From CBDUMN01 sp965368335 (lineage in GTDB: Bacteria > Pseudomonadota > Alphaproteobacteria > Rhodospirillales > JAPHRK01): a DNA stretch of 5,574 bases. Below the pieces are notes generated by a model. It saw only the letters and a program-made list of their open reading frames with translations, did not search any database and had not been told where the DNA came from. The position numbers and the translations under genes are program-made. Positions 4,834-5,574 of the stretch are shown piece after piece. Each line of letters opens with the position of its first letter. Position 1 is the stretch's first letter. The stretch covers positions 1 to 5,574 of the forward strand of contig CBDUMN010000148.1 of the NCBI GenBank assembly GCA_965368335.1. The letters run 5' to 3'.

Positions 4834-5574
4834 ATGACGGACATTACTGGTTTGCTTTCGGCCATCGTGCTCGACGGCCACGGCAAGGGTAGGGAAATCG
4901 GCGAAGACGGGCTCAACGCCTGGACCCCGGAACAGGGCGGCGTATGGGTCCATCTGGACTGCAAGGACCCCAGCACCGACACCTGGCTGCGCGACGTCGC
5001 CAAGCTCGACAACTATGTGATCGACGGCCTGCTGGCCGAGGAATCCCGCCCGCGCTGCGACACTTATGAAGACGGCACGCTTTTGGTTCTGCGCGGGGTC
5101 AATCTCAATCCCGGCGCCGACCCGGAAGACATGGTCTCCATCCGTATCTGGATCGAGGAAAACCGCATCATCTCGACCCGTATCCGCAAATTGATGGCCG
5201 TCGAAGACGTGCGCCAGCAGCTCACCTCGGGCAAAGGCGCGCTGTCGCTCGGCCACTTGGTCGCCCGGCTGGCCGCCGCCATGACCGAACGCATGGGCCC
5301 AACCATCGCCGAGTTGTCCGATCTCTCCGTCGAATTGGAAGATCAGATTTTGTCCAACGAAACGGGGCAGAACGTCGAGTTTCGTCAGCTGCGCCACAAA
5401 CTGATCGACTGTCGGCAAACGGCGATTACGCTCAGGCGCTACATCCATCCCCAGCGTGAGGCTTTGGTCCGTCTGGCGTCCATGGACGACAACCGGATAG
5501 ACGAGCGGGTTAACGGCCGTCTGCGGGAAACCATCGACAGGGTGACCCGGATCACCGAAGAGCTCGACGAAGTC
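4834..5574 (+). CDS. zntB: ZntB-like zinc transporter, CorA superfamily, N-terminal 247 residues (runs off the right edge)
   Basis: The frame is open from ATG 4834 to the window end with no stop. The visible part is the cytoplasmic domain of a CorA/ZntB-type metal transporter. The start region MTDITGLLSAIVLDGHGKGR is followed by GGVWVHLDCKDPSTDTWLR (35-53), EESRPRCDTYEDGTLLVLRG (69-88) and the ZntB-characteristic stretch GVNLNPGADPEDMVSIRIW (88-106). A long, charged, helical segment with heptad-like spacing (about 140-247, including LEDQIL at 168-173 and RQLRHKLIDCRQTAITLRRY at 184-203) corresponds to the stalk helices. The family is normally about 320-330 residues, so the two C-terminal transmembrane helices and the Gly-x-Asn pore motif lie beyond the edge. 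ZntB proteins move Zn2+ (E. coli ZntB, and import coupled to protons has been reported); metal specificity here is inferred from family. The start is supported by GGGAG seven bases upstream. Confidence 0.9.
   Translation, partial: MTDITGLLSAIVLDGHGKGREIGEDGLNAWTPEQGGVWVHLDCKDPSTDTWLRDVAKLDNYVIDGLLAEESRPRCDTYEDGTLLVLRGVNLNPGADPEDMVSIRIWIEENRIISTRIRKLMAVEDVRQQLTSGKGALSLGHLVARLAAAMTERMGPTIAELSDLSVELEDQILSNETGQNVEFRQLRHKLIDCRQTAITLRRYIHPQREALVRLASMDDNRIDERVNGRLRETIDRVTRITEELDEV

Noticed and set aside
4765..5448. Open frame of about 230 codons on the minus strand opposite zntB
   Set aside because: Antisense shadow of the zntB-like gene; its end lies inside the palindromic repeat and it has no recognisable domain.

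Overview
The window looks like chromosomal DNA of an alphaproteobacterium, possibly a Rhodospirillales relative. The main genes are GC-rich (a sampled 60-base line of the transporter gene is about two-thirds G+C). The protein types and the style of intergenic palindrome also fit this group. The assignment is an inference from sequence style, not from any marker gene.

Layout from left to right. At 1-121 (minus) lies the first 40 codons of a MarR-family regulator, with a perfect 16-bp palindrome at 150-165 in its upstream region that is the likely operator. A gene-free stretch of about 300 bases separates it from a divergent BCCT-family osmolyte transporter gene (425-2011, plus), which ends in a strong Rho-independent terminator (2037-2067). 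Next is a visibly AT-rich patch (about 2.2-2.9 kb) that carries one gene on the minus strand (2224-2787) for a small uncharacterised lipoprotein. Base composition then returns to GC-rich with an ACSM-like acyl-CoA synthetase gene (2985-4622, plus). After a 211-bp gap filled by two inverted palindromic repeat units comes the start of a ZntB/CorA-family metal transporter gene (4834 to beyond the right edge, plus).

The genes do not form one pathway. Each is separated from the next by about 200-300 bases, and the transporter has its own terminator, so most or all are probably transcribed singly. Individually they concern regulation (MarR), osmolyte uptake (BCCT), an envelope lipoprotein of unknown role, carboxylic acid activation to CoA thioesters, and divalent metal transport.

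I do not see a new multi-gene system. The most notable structure is the pair of 64-bp and 69-bp imperfect palindromes at 4681-4821. They are related in sequence, lie in opposite orientation around a small AT palindrome, and abut the zntB ribosome binding site. They look like a BIME-like dispersed repeat. The AT-rich lipoprotein gene is the second most unusual item.
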